Source: Argopecten irradians (Eukaryota; Mollusca; Bivalvia; Pectinida; Pectinidae). Taken from it: a stretch of 64,000 nucleotides of DNA. A program made the translations under genes and the position numbers. The stretch's first letter is position 1. Every line of letters starts with the position of its first letter. This document shows, piece by piece, positions 35,367-47,300 of this stretch. The notes below the pieces were generated by a model. It did not search any database, was not told the origin of the DNA, and saw only the letters and a list, made by a program, of their open reading frames with translations. Location of the stretch: assembly GCF_041381155.1 (NCBI RefSeq), contig NC_091147.1:32940909-33004908 (forward strand). Direction: 5' to 3'.

Positions 35367-38300
35367 TTACTTTGACTTGTTACTCCGCCTATAGTACAAC
35401 ACCTGGCACGTGAGGACAATGTTTAGTATTATTACTTGTAAGAATGTCAGGACCATTATCCAGTCCTTTGTTAATACTATCGACGTCGTTAGTCGACCAC
35501 AACTTTGAAATATACACAGAAATGTCGATGTCGCTGATAACTGACCCGAACTTTTGTTTTTGTGGTTGGTGTAAATCTGTATTATCTGCAAAGAGAAAAT
35601 TATTGGGTTATTCAATATGAAAACGATATCTTCATGGTAAGTTTTCAGACATAGGATTTGAGAATTACATGTAGGAGTTTACCATTTCAAAATTTACATA
35701 TTTGCATATATGTCTCACATTCGTTATTTAAAATGACATATGATATCATTACTTACATGTACGTATCATCAAAACCTAGATGTATTTAAAGTTCAAAGTC
35801 TTGCACGGCTTAATGTAAGTTTAATGATAGCTCCTGCTTTAAGATATGACATGATCATTATTAACGAATGTATCAATTCTAAGTGACAACGAATTATCGA
35901 ATTATGAATATTCAATGAGTATTGTTATGGTATTTACCCAGCAAATGAAAAGAATGAGGAAAACTCATTATGTCCTTACCCGACTAGCACTCGCAGCTGG
36001 AAGACCAATGATATTGATGAATAAAATGACGTCACTAGGGATGACTGGAAGAATGAGGACAATCATCACAACAATGTAGAAAATCATGAAGGAAAGTGAC
36101 GCTAGGGGGCGTTTGTTGTAACGAAGGACGAGACACACCAAAATCACATTCTGAAGCATAAACACTAGATTTTCTCCCCAGGAACTGTAACAAACATAAA
36201 TAAAACGTAAGGGTTTTTTTATCAATAATAACTGCGTGCATTTAAAGCAATTTATCTTTATCAGAAAATATTTATTCTTTTGTGTATTTTTCGTGATGTG
36301 ATAGATCTTTCATAAAAAAAGAATGAACTTTTAAATGTTCTTTTTTCAATTGTTTTGTAATTTATGAAAGCAGAAGCTGGACGACTGAAGTCAAATGTTC
36401 ATAGTCTCTATTTGTTTTATTCCAATATATTAATATAACTTTTGTGATAAACAATTATATACAGTTTAGAAAAAAAATAAGCAAAGATACAATTCTACGT
36501 TGTTTATCTTTCCAAGAAATAATAAAACAGAATCGTGATTGATACTGACTTGATTGGGTATTCTTTGGAGAGAGAGTAAGCTACACTTGACGAAGACGCC
36601 TCCAGCATCAGCAGCATACTGACGAAACTCACTCCAGAAGCATTCCTCCGGCGCAGTATTTTAAATATTTGAGGAATTTGACCTACAATTAAGTATGCAA
36701 TGCAAAAGTGTTGTTTATTTTTTTTATTGCAAATTGCTATTCACTCATTATGTGAGTATGAAGGAGCATTTTAATTGTAAAAACAGTAATGTGTAGTTCG
36801 GTCGGAATTAATTTACGTTTCATGTATTTGTCAAATCTAAAATAAAATCATGAATGCATTTTTCCTCAAATGCCATATGAAATATTGTTGAAGGTATTTA
36901 ATTTTATGTCTGATATTTAGTATTTATCTGCAAAATTGAGCAGTTACAAGGACAAGCAAATAAAATGGGCGAATGGAACATTTGTAAAATATCTACTACA
37001 GTTATTACGTAACTAAAACTGTCAAAAGCGTGGGTTTGGTACGAGAGCAGTCATACAGATTTAAAAATACTTCGTATCTTGCAAAATTATAAGTATACTT
37101 ACTTATCGTAGCACTGGCTATCAGAAAGTATCCCAACGCCTTCGTAAACAGAATGAACCAGCAGGAACCTGAAATAATAAATATATATTTATATATGCTT
37201 TAAAGGGTGCTTTCTACTTTGTATTGTTAAAGGGTCAGATCGCCTCGAAAATTCCATCATATTTTATTCACACTGAATTATTTATTTGCTCAATATTTAC
37301 TACTTTAAGTAATTCGTGTCCTACAGACATTTGTTAGATTCGGTGTTATCTGAAATACAACCTTTGATCCATATGTAAGGGTGTTCATATAGCGATATTT
37401 CTAAAACATATTTTAACCGTTACCCCCCTGAAACATAAAATGATTTTTCATATCTTTTTTTGTTTTGTTTTAAATCTTTTATCATGATTCATTTCTTGGT
37501 ACATTGAATAATTTGAAAATATTACAAATAATAATTTGCATTAAATGTTGACATTTTCTTCTTATGCTAAAGACCGTATGTTTATGTTTGCAATGTTTCA
37601 TTTTCCCCAATTTTTTTCCTATACATCTTTTCATTTCTATATCTGTATGTGTTGCAGTCTTTTCGTCATACATATAGTTAGTGCTGCCCAGATAAGCGTT
37701 ATATATATATATATATTAGTGAATAAGTATATTGTGTTCATATATATAATAGATATAGAGCATAGGTCAACAACTTATCACGCAAGTCACGGGGTTCCCC
37801 AAGCCACGTAGCGGAATTGAAACCGGAAGTTGAACTGGTTTCTTTGGAATGTGGCTATTTTCTTAACATTTATAAGCGTGCTTATTGCTAATTTCTCGTG
37901 AAAGTTACTTGCATGTCCCAATGTCATATTCTTAGTGAATGGCAGATGAATACTGTGTCGATTTTATGAATATGTCGTGAATACTATGATATCAGTACAT
38001 GATAGATAACATGTAGTCTAAACATAGAATCAAGAATATGACGTAATCCTAATAGACAACGTATACAATGCTTACCACAACAGTGTAAGCAAGTAATGCT
38101 CCAAGTGAAAACAACAGCACTAAAACCAGTTATGAAAACTTAACAAATATGATCCAATGAAGTAATAATAATTATATGAAATATTTACAACATTAATAGG
38201 AACATCAGATGAATTAACAACATTAAAAATATTGCTTTACATGATGAATGGTTTATATATTGTTGATCAAGATACATGATGTATTACTAAATGAAATACG

Positions 38301-38516
38301 TTGTACATATGGATAATATATTCTGAAGGTTTATAAGGGGACATATTGAAACATGATTATATAGCTGTACTTATGCGGAGGAGTTTATATACTGCTATGG
38401 GGAAGCTACTTACCTTGCATTGATGGACGACGTTGTAGAATTTCCTTGTAGCAAAATTCGGGGGTCTCATCATATCCTATGGCTTTAAGTGTTGTTTCGC
38501 TGTAAAGGATGCTCAT
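35367..38516 (-). CDS. MPDU1: MPDU1, mannose-P-dolichol utilization defect 1
   Basis: Complete five-exon gene, 241 residues (vertebrate protein about 247): 38516-38414 (ATG), 37168-37103, 36682-36550, 36184-35980 and 35585-35367 (TAA). All junctions are GT-AG and in phase. MPDU1 is an ER membrane protein of the PQ-loop family required for use of dolichol-phosphate mannose and glucose in N-glycan and GPI-anchor assembly. Family marks: the first PQ-loop SQIPQIFKILRR (PQ at residues 60-61), NSWGENLVFMLQ (from residue 101), then hydrophobic segments, and HKNKSSGQLSATSTF before the last two membrane segments. As in other MPDU1 proteins the second loop lacks a perfect PQ. The C-terminus is short and basic (YYRRSNKSK). 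The start was chosen because it is the first ATG after a TATA-like box, and FCYKEIL aligns with the vertebrate N-terminus (KCYDQL). No frameshift or missing segment was seen. Confidence 0.95.
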
Positions 38517-38575
38517 TGTAACTGTGTACCAGAATAGTCAACAAGGGTTATGATGAACCGAATGACACATCTAGG

Positions 38576-38583
38576 TTTATATA
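38576..38583 (-). promoter_or_regulatory. TATA-like box upstream of MPDU1
   Basis: TATATAAA on the minus strand, 60-67 bp upstream of the MPDU1 ATG at 38516. Initiation about 30 bp downstream would leave a 5' UTR of about 30 bp. Inferred from position and sequence only. Confidence 0.4.
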
Positions 38584-39070
38584 TACTTATCGGATCGGAT
38601 GATCACAGCACAGGACTCGCCATATTTATCTGTCTGTTCTGTTATCTGTCATTCGTCAGCTACATACAAGGCTGTCTGGACCAGATTACTAACTACCTAG
38701 TTAGCTTAATTATCTATTGTTAGCAAAATAATAAACATCAATATCTAAATAAATAAAATTGAAAAAAAACATTTATCTGTAAGTACAGGCTGTAGAATTA
38801 GATAATACAAGCAAAAATGTATTCCAATAAGTCTCGAACTCTATGTTGTAAATTTTGTTTTGTTTATTGTTCTAATATTTAGGATGAAGATGAAGTTTGA
38901 TAACAATAATGCACTCTAGTGACCATCCCACCTGTTTCAGACGTGATACACGGGTATTATTGATCTGACTCAGGTACTCTTACACCTAGCTGTGTTAATT
39001 TGTTTTTGTCTGTTGTTGTTGTAGACAGAGTTAGTTCGGGGTTAGTGTGGTAGACGGCATTCTGGATAAT

Positions 39071-39131
39071 ATGGCATTTACAAAACAATTAATGATGACA
39101 TTGATGTTGTTGTTTATACGTGAAAATATTT
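39071..39131 (+). CDS. Possible signal-peptide first exon
   Basis: ATG followed by MAFTKQLMMTLMLLFIREN and a good donor (GTAAGT at 39132), ending in phase 1. The hydrophobic MMTLMLLF core after a Lys looks like a signal peptide. It is divergent from MPDU1, 555 bp from its ATG. No in-phase second exon was found to the right (the open stretch at 39631 would create a stop at the junction and lies in a MITE), so this may be chance. Confidence 0.2.
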
Positions 39132-39470
39132 GTAAGTTATGTTGTTAAAATATTCTAGATTTAAACATTATAAGCTTTGTATAGGTTAACTAGAATCATG
39201 AAAAAGTAGTAAGAAAGCAAGTTATTGTAAGTTATTCATATTTTTACTGTCTGTCATAGTTAAAAAAAATCTTTTCTTTTCCTTGTTCTTAAGAATAATC
39301 TTAACATTCCGGAAACTGACTTAACAGTGAAACAGACACAATTTTAAAGAGAAACGAGAAGCTTCTATGTCACCTTACACAATAATGTCGATGAGAAATT
39401 TCAGAAGTTACATCTTCATTCCAATATTGCATGCAGACAAATGAAGACATGCATTATAACGGGAGAACCG

Positions 39471-39785
39471 TTAAGATGGTCCATCGCCGACAGAGCATTT
39501 ACAATAGCTATTATTTGGACAATAATTGATGTTTAGTCGTGTATATATATTACTAATTAATACACAGATGGATACATAATAATTTATTCTGCTTTATTTG
39601 TCTACACATTCAATATCTCATTCCATTTAGGACATAGTCAGATTAATTTTGTCGAGATGCAATTAAGTATCTTAAATCATTTTATTAGAAGCAAAGATAA
39701 GCCGCTCAAACGTTTAAACGATGGTTATCGTGTAAAGTAAGTAACTTTTGTTACTAATTCGTCTGTTCCTCTTTTTAATACACTT
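39471..39785 (-). mobile_element. Diverged MITE copy
   Basis: The left end TTAAGATGGTCCATCGCCGA matches the terminus of the MITE at 41662. Near the right end GTAACTTTTGTTACTAATTC then GTCTGTTCCT matches the interior of the copy at 55412 in the same orientation. The right terminus is eroded. Confidence 0.55.
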
Positions 39786-39799
39786 GTGTGACCGCACAA

Positions 39800-39950
39800 C
39801 GTTACACGATGTGCGATGTGCGGACGATGTGCGGATGATGTATGCACAATGTGCGGTATGTGCGATGTCCGGACGATGTACATTTTTGTATGCACAATGT
39901 GCGGTATGTGCGGTGTGTGCACCATGTGCGGTTTATGTGGTAGGAACGGT
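39800..39950. repeat. GTGCGG-rich cryptic repeat
   Basis: Short irregular repeats built from ATGTGCGG and ATGTGCGATGT. Both strands show low-complexity frames here; no gene is claimed. Confidence 0.75.
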
Positions 39951-41269
39951 GTCGGGGCGTTAGCTATCGTATTGGATATAAATTTAGGAATTCAATTTTA
40001 TTGAATTAACATGCGAATCGATGATGGTGTGTTAATGCTACTGTATTGAAGACGTGAAATATAAAGGATATCTATTAAATAATAATATATGTATTTTGTT
40101 TTGTTTTGTTTACTTGACAATTTAGTAATGCGTACTTGAGGCTGCTTAGCAAACAGTCTACTGTACCGGCTAAATATTACGCTCACATTTGCCTATTTAC
40201 TTTCATGTAAAGTTGTATTTTTTTTGTCTGATGAATGATTATTATTGATAAATGATAATATTTATGTATGTTTTTCAAAGAAATTTAATAAATGCGGCCA
40301 CTTCAATAAAGAAGTGAGCCAATGATCGCCACTCAATTCGCTGTTTGTTATTCTATGGTAAATACCAATCGCAGTACTAGATATGCAAATAGAGCTTCAC
40401 AGCATGTAGAAGCATGAGGTCGACTTATATCATTAAATTTGTCACATTATACATAGACCTTTTGTAAGAGGTACGGCACATGATGATTGGGAAAGCTATT
40501 TCTATAACTTTGTAGGACGACAAAAATAACTAAAACATATTATATATATTAAAGCAGAACAGCTTTATTAATAAAAAATATTGACATGTGGCCTCATTAA
40601 GATATAACATTTAGATATTCAAACTTAACTACACACAAAATCGTTTGAAAGATACAGTGTACATGTAACTACATTTATTCTACTTAGGTTTTATCAGAAA
40701 TTTATGTAGTATATTAACTAAATATCTGGTTTTACGTACGTTCATTCAGGTAATCATATCCTTTTCTGTACTAGATCTGTATGTATACAGGATGTTAGTT
40801 AAATTTCAGGTAAAAAAATCATGGCCAGAGGGCAGAATTAGTGTCAGAGTGGCGCAAGGGGTATTGTCTCGACGCATGTTTGAAATACACATATAATGTA
40901 TATACATGTGCATGTACAAATGTAGTATGTATAGTACATAATTAATAAACCCCTCTCCCTTTCATCAAAAGATAAATAAAATAAAAAAAAAAAAAAACAA
41001 GATACAAAACAATGTGTATACATTAACTTCATTTTGAGAAAAAAAATCAATATTATAACAATTACTTTCATTTGAAAGAATAAGCGCATTTTGATAAAAA
41101 GTAGCTATACGTTTATTATTATAATTATTTGACAAAACCACACATGGGGTCAAGTAGACAATTATACTAAACTAATTGGGTTATACAAGTACAGAGGCTG
41201 TCACAGGTTGCTATCAATTGAATTGAATGCTATAATGCATATGGATTCCCTAGGGTTAGAAAACAAGCA

Positions 41270-41545
41270 TACCTTACCTGTAATAAATTGCTGGCAAAGT
41301 TGTAGTATTTACTTGAATATTCTAAAAATAGACCTTCCAATAGGTTTATCTTTAGATGACAACTTTTCATCTTTTGGTGACATTATAGTCCAAATCATAA
41401 CAAAATATTTTTGCTTTAGAAGAACCGGAAGTGGGAAGGTTCTCATAGTGTCATAGTACTAGAGAATGCACATGGATTTTGTTAAATTGGTTCGTGGGCA
41501 AAATTCAATAGTACCTGTAACATGTCCTTTCTGTCAGAGTTCAAC
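41270..41545. repeat. Dispersed repeat, copy 1
   Basis: Shares several blocks with 53150-53670 in the same order: GCAAAGTTGTAGTATTT, AATAGACCTTCCAATAG, CATCTTTTGGTGACAT, ACCGGAAGT and GTGGGCAAAATTCAATAGTA. Copy 2 has extra sequence between the last blocks. Probably a non-autonomous transposon of unknown class. Confidence 0.75.
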
Positions 41546-41661
41546 ATTGAGTAAAAATGCATATGGTGATGTACATGTTATTCATTTAATTATGGTTCAA
41601 TATTTGTAGGTGAAATGCAGAAGAATTATTTGTATAAGTTGAGTTTTATGAAATAAATTAA

Positions 41662-41965
41662 AGATGCTCCACCGCTGACAAACGGTATTTTTTCTCTATC
41701 AAATACAGGAGCAGGCGATTTATTATTTGTCTTCGGTTACAAAAGTTACTTAATTTACACAATTACCACCATTGAAAAGTTTGAGCTTCTCATTTCACTT
41801 CAAGATGGAAATACCAAAAGTAATTTTTTGCGTCCCGATAAAATTCATTGGCAATATATCCAATATTGAATGAAGTACTGATTGCGCATGCACCAAAAGC
41901 AAAATAAATCATTTCGTATTATTTTTGATGAGTATCGTTTATGGTCCGTCGACGGTGGAGCATCT
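41662..41965 (+). mobile_element. MITE with TTAA target site
   Basis: 304 bp with terminal inverted repeats AGATGCTCCACCG on the left and CGGTGGAGCATCT on the right, flanked on both sides by TTAA (41658-41661 and 41966-41969). TTAA duplication is typical of piggyBac-type elements. There is no coding capacity. The interior shares TTTTCTCTATCAAA, CAGGAGCAG and ATTACCACCATTGAAAAGTT with the reverse complement of the copy at 55412. Confidence 0.82.
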
Positions 41966-41969
41966 TTAA

Positions 41970-44361
41970 CTAAACCAATTTATTTTGAAAGAAATGATAC
42001 TGATGTCGTTTGCGAATTAATTGTAATGATAAAAAGGGACAACAATACTACAATGTACTAGTATTTCTCCGTGTAGTTTATGCTTTACGATTGATTTTTT
42101 TTCTCTTTATCCGAAGGTTTGTATACGATAATACGGTTGTACATCTGTCGAGTACATGTAGTACACAGACAACACATATATCACACGTGCATATATAAAT
42201 AATGTAAACCTTAATTCTATGTCAAGGTCACTACTTTTAAGATTTGTGTAACACGGGTTAGAAACTGTAACGTTCAGATTACTATAAAACAACTGATTTG
42301 CACGGAGAACAGATTTCGGATTTTCATACCTAGCACATATTTTTCAAGATTTCGAGTGTCATAGTTTTACTATACAAAATAACCATATTTTCAAAGTGAA
42401 TCATTCACACGATTTCTATTTTCCCGCGAAAACGAGGTTGGTTGCAGTATATGTCAGAAAATGTATAACTATATCGTGACATTATGGCCATATTTATTGA
42501 CGGTATAGAGTGTAGATCTTAATTTTGTTTCTGGGTGGGAGTACGATGCTGATAAACAATTTAACTTATTCCATACTTATACCATATCATTATAGCTTTG
42601 CATTTGCATGTCTAGATCATTAAATCAATGTCTCATACTCTGAAAAATATGCAAATTGTAGGCATATCATCAAGGGTGGTATTTCTCATTTAATTATTCA
42701 CTAATTAGTAACAACTAATTTATTTTATACCTCGCAGAGGCATGACCTTGACAGCAGATTTGGCTATGAAATAAAACACATATAATGGATTGTAAGAAAA
42801 AAGAACCACTACTATTTAGGAATAAGATCGCTGTATACTGTTGCTTGTCACACCAATGGTACTATGGAATAAATACCGCTACAAAAGTATAGCAGAAACA
42901 AAGTCTTAACATTTCAACGAATATGTGACAATTAGATGTAAATTATGATATCGTAAATTTTCAACGGTACGTTCAATTTTCAACGTTACATCGGCCCTAA
43001 CTCAGACTAAATTGGTTCACTGCTAAGACGATAAAACCCGTTATGCATTTAGGTCAATCTTGGTCAAGTCGGATTCTCAAATAAAAAACATCAGGTGCCG
43101 AGAACATGTTTCTGATTTTATTTATATGATACGACTGAATTTTAAAGGTAACATAAATTGTTCACACATTGAAATATTTGAAATAATTAAGCATTGAACG
43201 TCTTTCACTTAGCATTTATAACCAACTGGGTAAATTCCATGTTGAATTTACCTCTGTCCATTTGACAATTCATATTGGCTATGAATGCCAACTGAAAGAT
43301 GTACAATGCTTTTATTTACATTTGATAACAATTTTATGATGAAGATCAAAGAGATTTTGCATCTATAATGAATAAAGAATTTATTTTCGTCAAGGACGGA
43401 ACAAAAAATCGAGGAGCCATCTTCCGTGGTGGCTGGCACGACAATTGTGACGTCATAATGATAATGACGTCATCATAAGTGGATGACAGTCCATAGACTT
43501 ATATTTACACTTGCTAGGCTTGGTGTGGTTTCATAGTATGGCTGTAATGAAAATGCAGATATTTAGTAATGATATTCTTTATGCATTTTCCTTTTTTTTT
43601 TTTTTTTTTTTTGCCTATAATAATTGTATACATTTGAATATTTGAATCCATCCTTGCATAAGCTTTGTCGGTAGTCATGGCTTAACTTAATATTTCATCC
43701 CCTAACTACATGTACAACTTGACATCTTCTCAGAACCGGCTATTAAAAAGGAACTTTTTTAAAAACATTTATCAACAAATGTTCGTAAGTGGACTCTTTC
43801 CTTATAATTTATATTTACTCATAAAACTTCACCAGAAGTTAATATCACGATTCTTATACAAACATAAAGTAAGATACACAAACTTAAGTTATCTGTTCCG
43901 TATTTTTATACTTACGAATCAAGATAAGCTTTTAATATGTTATTTATCTGCCAAAAATCATTATATGAACTTCTATAGTGGAGCGAAATGAGCACCTACG
44001 GTCAGACCATGAAGCCAAATAGTGGTCTACAGTTGATTTCACATTTAACAGTGTTATTAGTAATTGTGAAGTGATTTCTACAGAAAAAAGTTTCCATTTA
44101 AACATACATAAGGCATAAAAACAACAATTTTACAGTACATAATTTCGGTGTTGTAACTAACGCTTATAAAGCATCTGAAGCCATAAAAATGATTTCCACG
44201 GCTTAATTCATCAAACCTTATGATTTTCAATAGATTAATGAAGACAAATTAACACGCCAAAGTTTTTCCTCAGTTACTGCACATATAACTATAAGTAAAC
44301 TGTAACTCTGACATTATAAACATTTTAATCCATTCTGATAAAGCAAGGTCATTTGACTCTT
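41970..44361. other. Intergenic, no gene supported
   Basis: AT-rich. Two TGACGTCA palindromes lie at 43448-43455 and 43465-43472, and a T-run at about 43590-43612. The 93-codon frame at 43710 is AT-driven with no recognisable motif. Confidence 0.55.
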
Positions 44362-47300
44362 ACATACTTACATACGTTTGTAAGGTTGTTACCCGGATCA
44401 TACTGTTGTTCGCTTCCTACTTACATACGTTTGTAAGGTTGTTACCCGGATCATACTGTTGTTCGCTTCCTACTTACATACGTTTGTAAGGTTGTTACCC
44501 GGATCATACTGTTGTTCGCTTCCTACTTACATACGTTTGTAAGGTTGTTACCCGGATCATACTGTTGTTCGCTTCCTACTTACATACGTTTGTAAGGTTG
44601 TTACCCGGATCATATCTGTTGTTTCTTCCTACTTACATACGTTTGTAAGGTTGTTACCCGGATCATACTGTTGTTCGCTTCCTACTTACATACGTTTGTA
44701 AGGTTGTTACCCGGATCATACTGTTGTTCGCTTCCTACTTACATACGTTTGTAAGGTTGTTACCCGGATCATACTGTTGTTCGCTTCCTACTTACATACG
44801 TTTGTAAGGTTGTTACCCGGATCATACTGTTGTTCGCTTCCTACTTACATACGTTTGTAAGGTTGTTACCCGGATCATACTGTTGTTCGCTTCCTACTTA
44901 CATACGTTTGTAAGGTTGTTACCCGGATCATACTGTTGTTCGCTTCCTACTTACATACGTTTGTAAGGTTGTTACCCGGATCATACTGTTGTTCGCTTCC
45001 TACTTACATACGTTTGTAAGGTTGTTACCCGGATCATACTGTTGTTCGCTTCCTACTTACATACGTTTGTAAGGTTGTTACCCGGATCATACTGTTGTTC
45101 GCTTCCTACTTACATACGTTTGTAAGGTTGTTACCCGGATCATACTGTTGTTCGCTTCCTACTTACATACGTTTGTAAGGTTGTTACCCGGATCATACTG
45201 TTGTTCGCTTCCTACTTACATACGTTTGTAAGGTTGTTACCCGGATCATACTGTTGTTCGCTTCCTACTTACATACGTTTGTAAGGTTGTTACCCGGATC
45301 ATACTGTTGTTCGCTTCCTACTTACATACGTTTGTAAGGTTGTTACCCGGATCATACTGTTGTTCGCTTCCTACTTACATACGTTTGTAAGGTTGTTACC
45401 CGGATCATACTGTTGTTCGCTTCCTACTTACATACGTTTGTAAGGTTGTTACCCGGATCATACTGTTGTTCGCTTCCTACTTACATACGTTTGTAAGGTT
45501 GTTACCCGGATCATACTGTTGTTCGCTTCCTACTTACATACGTTTGTAAGGTTGTTACCCGGATCATACTGTTGTTCGCTTCCTACTTACATACGTTTGT
45601 AAGGTTGTTACCCGGATCATACTGTTGTTCGCTTCCTACTTACATACGTTTGTAAGGTTGTTACCCGGATCATACTGTTGTTCGCTTCCTACTTACATAC
45701 GTTTGTAAGGTTGTTACCCGGATCATACTGTTGTTCGCTTCCTACTTACATACGTTTGTAAGGTTGTTACCCGGATCATACTGTTGTTCGCTTCCTACTT
45801 ACATACGTTTGTAAGGTTGTTACCCGGATCATACTGTTGTTCGCTTCCTACTTACATACGTTTGTAAGGTTGTTACCCGGATCATACTGTTGTTCGCTTC
45901 CTACTTACATACGTTTGTAAGGTTGTTACCCGGATCATACTGTTGTTCGCTTCCTACTTACATACGTTTGTAAGGTTGTTACCCGGATCATACTGTTGTT
46001 CGCTTCCTACTTACATACGTTTGTAAGGTTGTTACCCGGATCATACTGTTGTTCGCTTCCTACTTACATACGTTTGTAAGGTTGTTACCCGATCATACTG
46101 TTGTTCGCTTCCTACTTACATACGTTTGTAAGGTTGTTACCCGGATCATACTGTTGTTCGCTTCCTACTTACATACGTTTGTAAGGTTGTTACCCGGATC
46201 ATACTGTTGTTCGCTTCCTACTTACATACGTTCGTAAGGTTGTTACCCGGATCATACTGTTGTTCGCTTCCTACTTACATACGTTTGTAAGGTTGTTACC
46301 CGGATCATACTGTTGTTCGCTTCCTACTTACATACGTTTGTAAGGTTGTTACCCGGATCATACTGTTGTTCGCTTCCTACTTACATACGTTTGTAAGGTT
46401 GTTACCCGGATCATACTGTTGTTCGCTTCCTACTTACATACGTTTGTAAGGTTGTTACCCGGATCATACTGTTGTTCGCTTCCTACTTACATACGTTTGT
46501 AAGGTTGTTACCCGGATCATACTGTTGTTCGCTTCCTACTTACATACGTTTGTAAGGTTGTTACCCGGATCATACTGTTGTTCGCTTCCTACTTACATAC
46601 GTTTGTAAGGTTGTTACCCGGATCATACTGTTGTTCGCTTCCTACTTACATACGTTTGTAAGGTTGTTACCCGGATCATACTGTTGTTCGCTTCCTACTT
46701 ACATACGTTTGTAAGGTTGTTACCCGGATCATACTGTTGTTCGCTTCCTACTTACATACGTTTGTAAGGTTGTTACCCGGATCATACTGTTGTTCGCTTC
46801 CTACTTACATACGTTTGTAAGGTTGTTACCCGGATCATACTGTTGTTCGCTTCCTACTTACATACGTTTGTAAGGTTGTTACCCGGATCATACTGTTGTT
46901 CGCTTCCTACTTACATACGTTTGTAAGGTTGTTACCCGGATCATACTGTTGTTCGCTTCCTACTTACATACGTTTGTAAGGTTGTTACCCGGATCATACT
47001 GTTGTTCGCTTCCTACTTACATACGTTTGTAAGGTTGTTACCCGGATCATACTGTTGTTCGCTTCCTACTTACATACGTTTGTAAGGTTGTTACCCGGAT
47101 CATACTGTTGTTCGCTTCCTACTTACATACGTTTGTAAGGTTGTTACCCGGATCATACTGTTGTTCGCTTCCTACTTACATACGTTTGTAAGGTTGTTAC
47201 CCGGATCATACTGTTGTTCGCTTCCTACTTACATACGTTTGTAAGGTTGTTACCCGGATCATACTGTTGTTCGCTTCCTACTTACATACGTTTGTAAGGT

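Noticed and set aside
39631..39740. Possible second exon after the signal-peptide exon at 39071
   Set aside because: Joining it to 39131 creates a TGA at the junction, and the stretch lies inside a MITE copy.
43710..43991. 93-codon plus-strand frame
   Set aside because: AT-rich composition, no motif, no splice context and no homology that I recognise.
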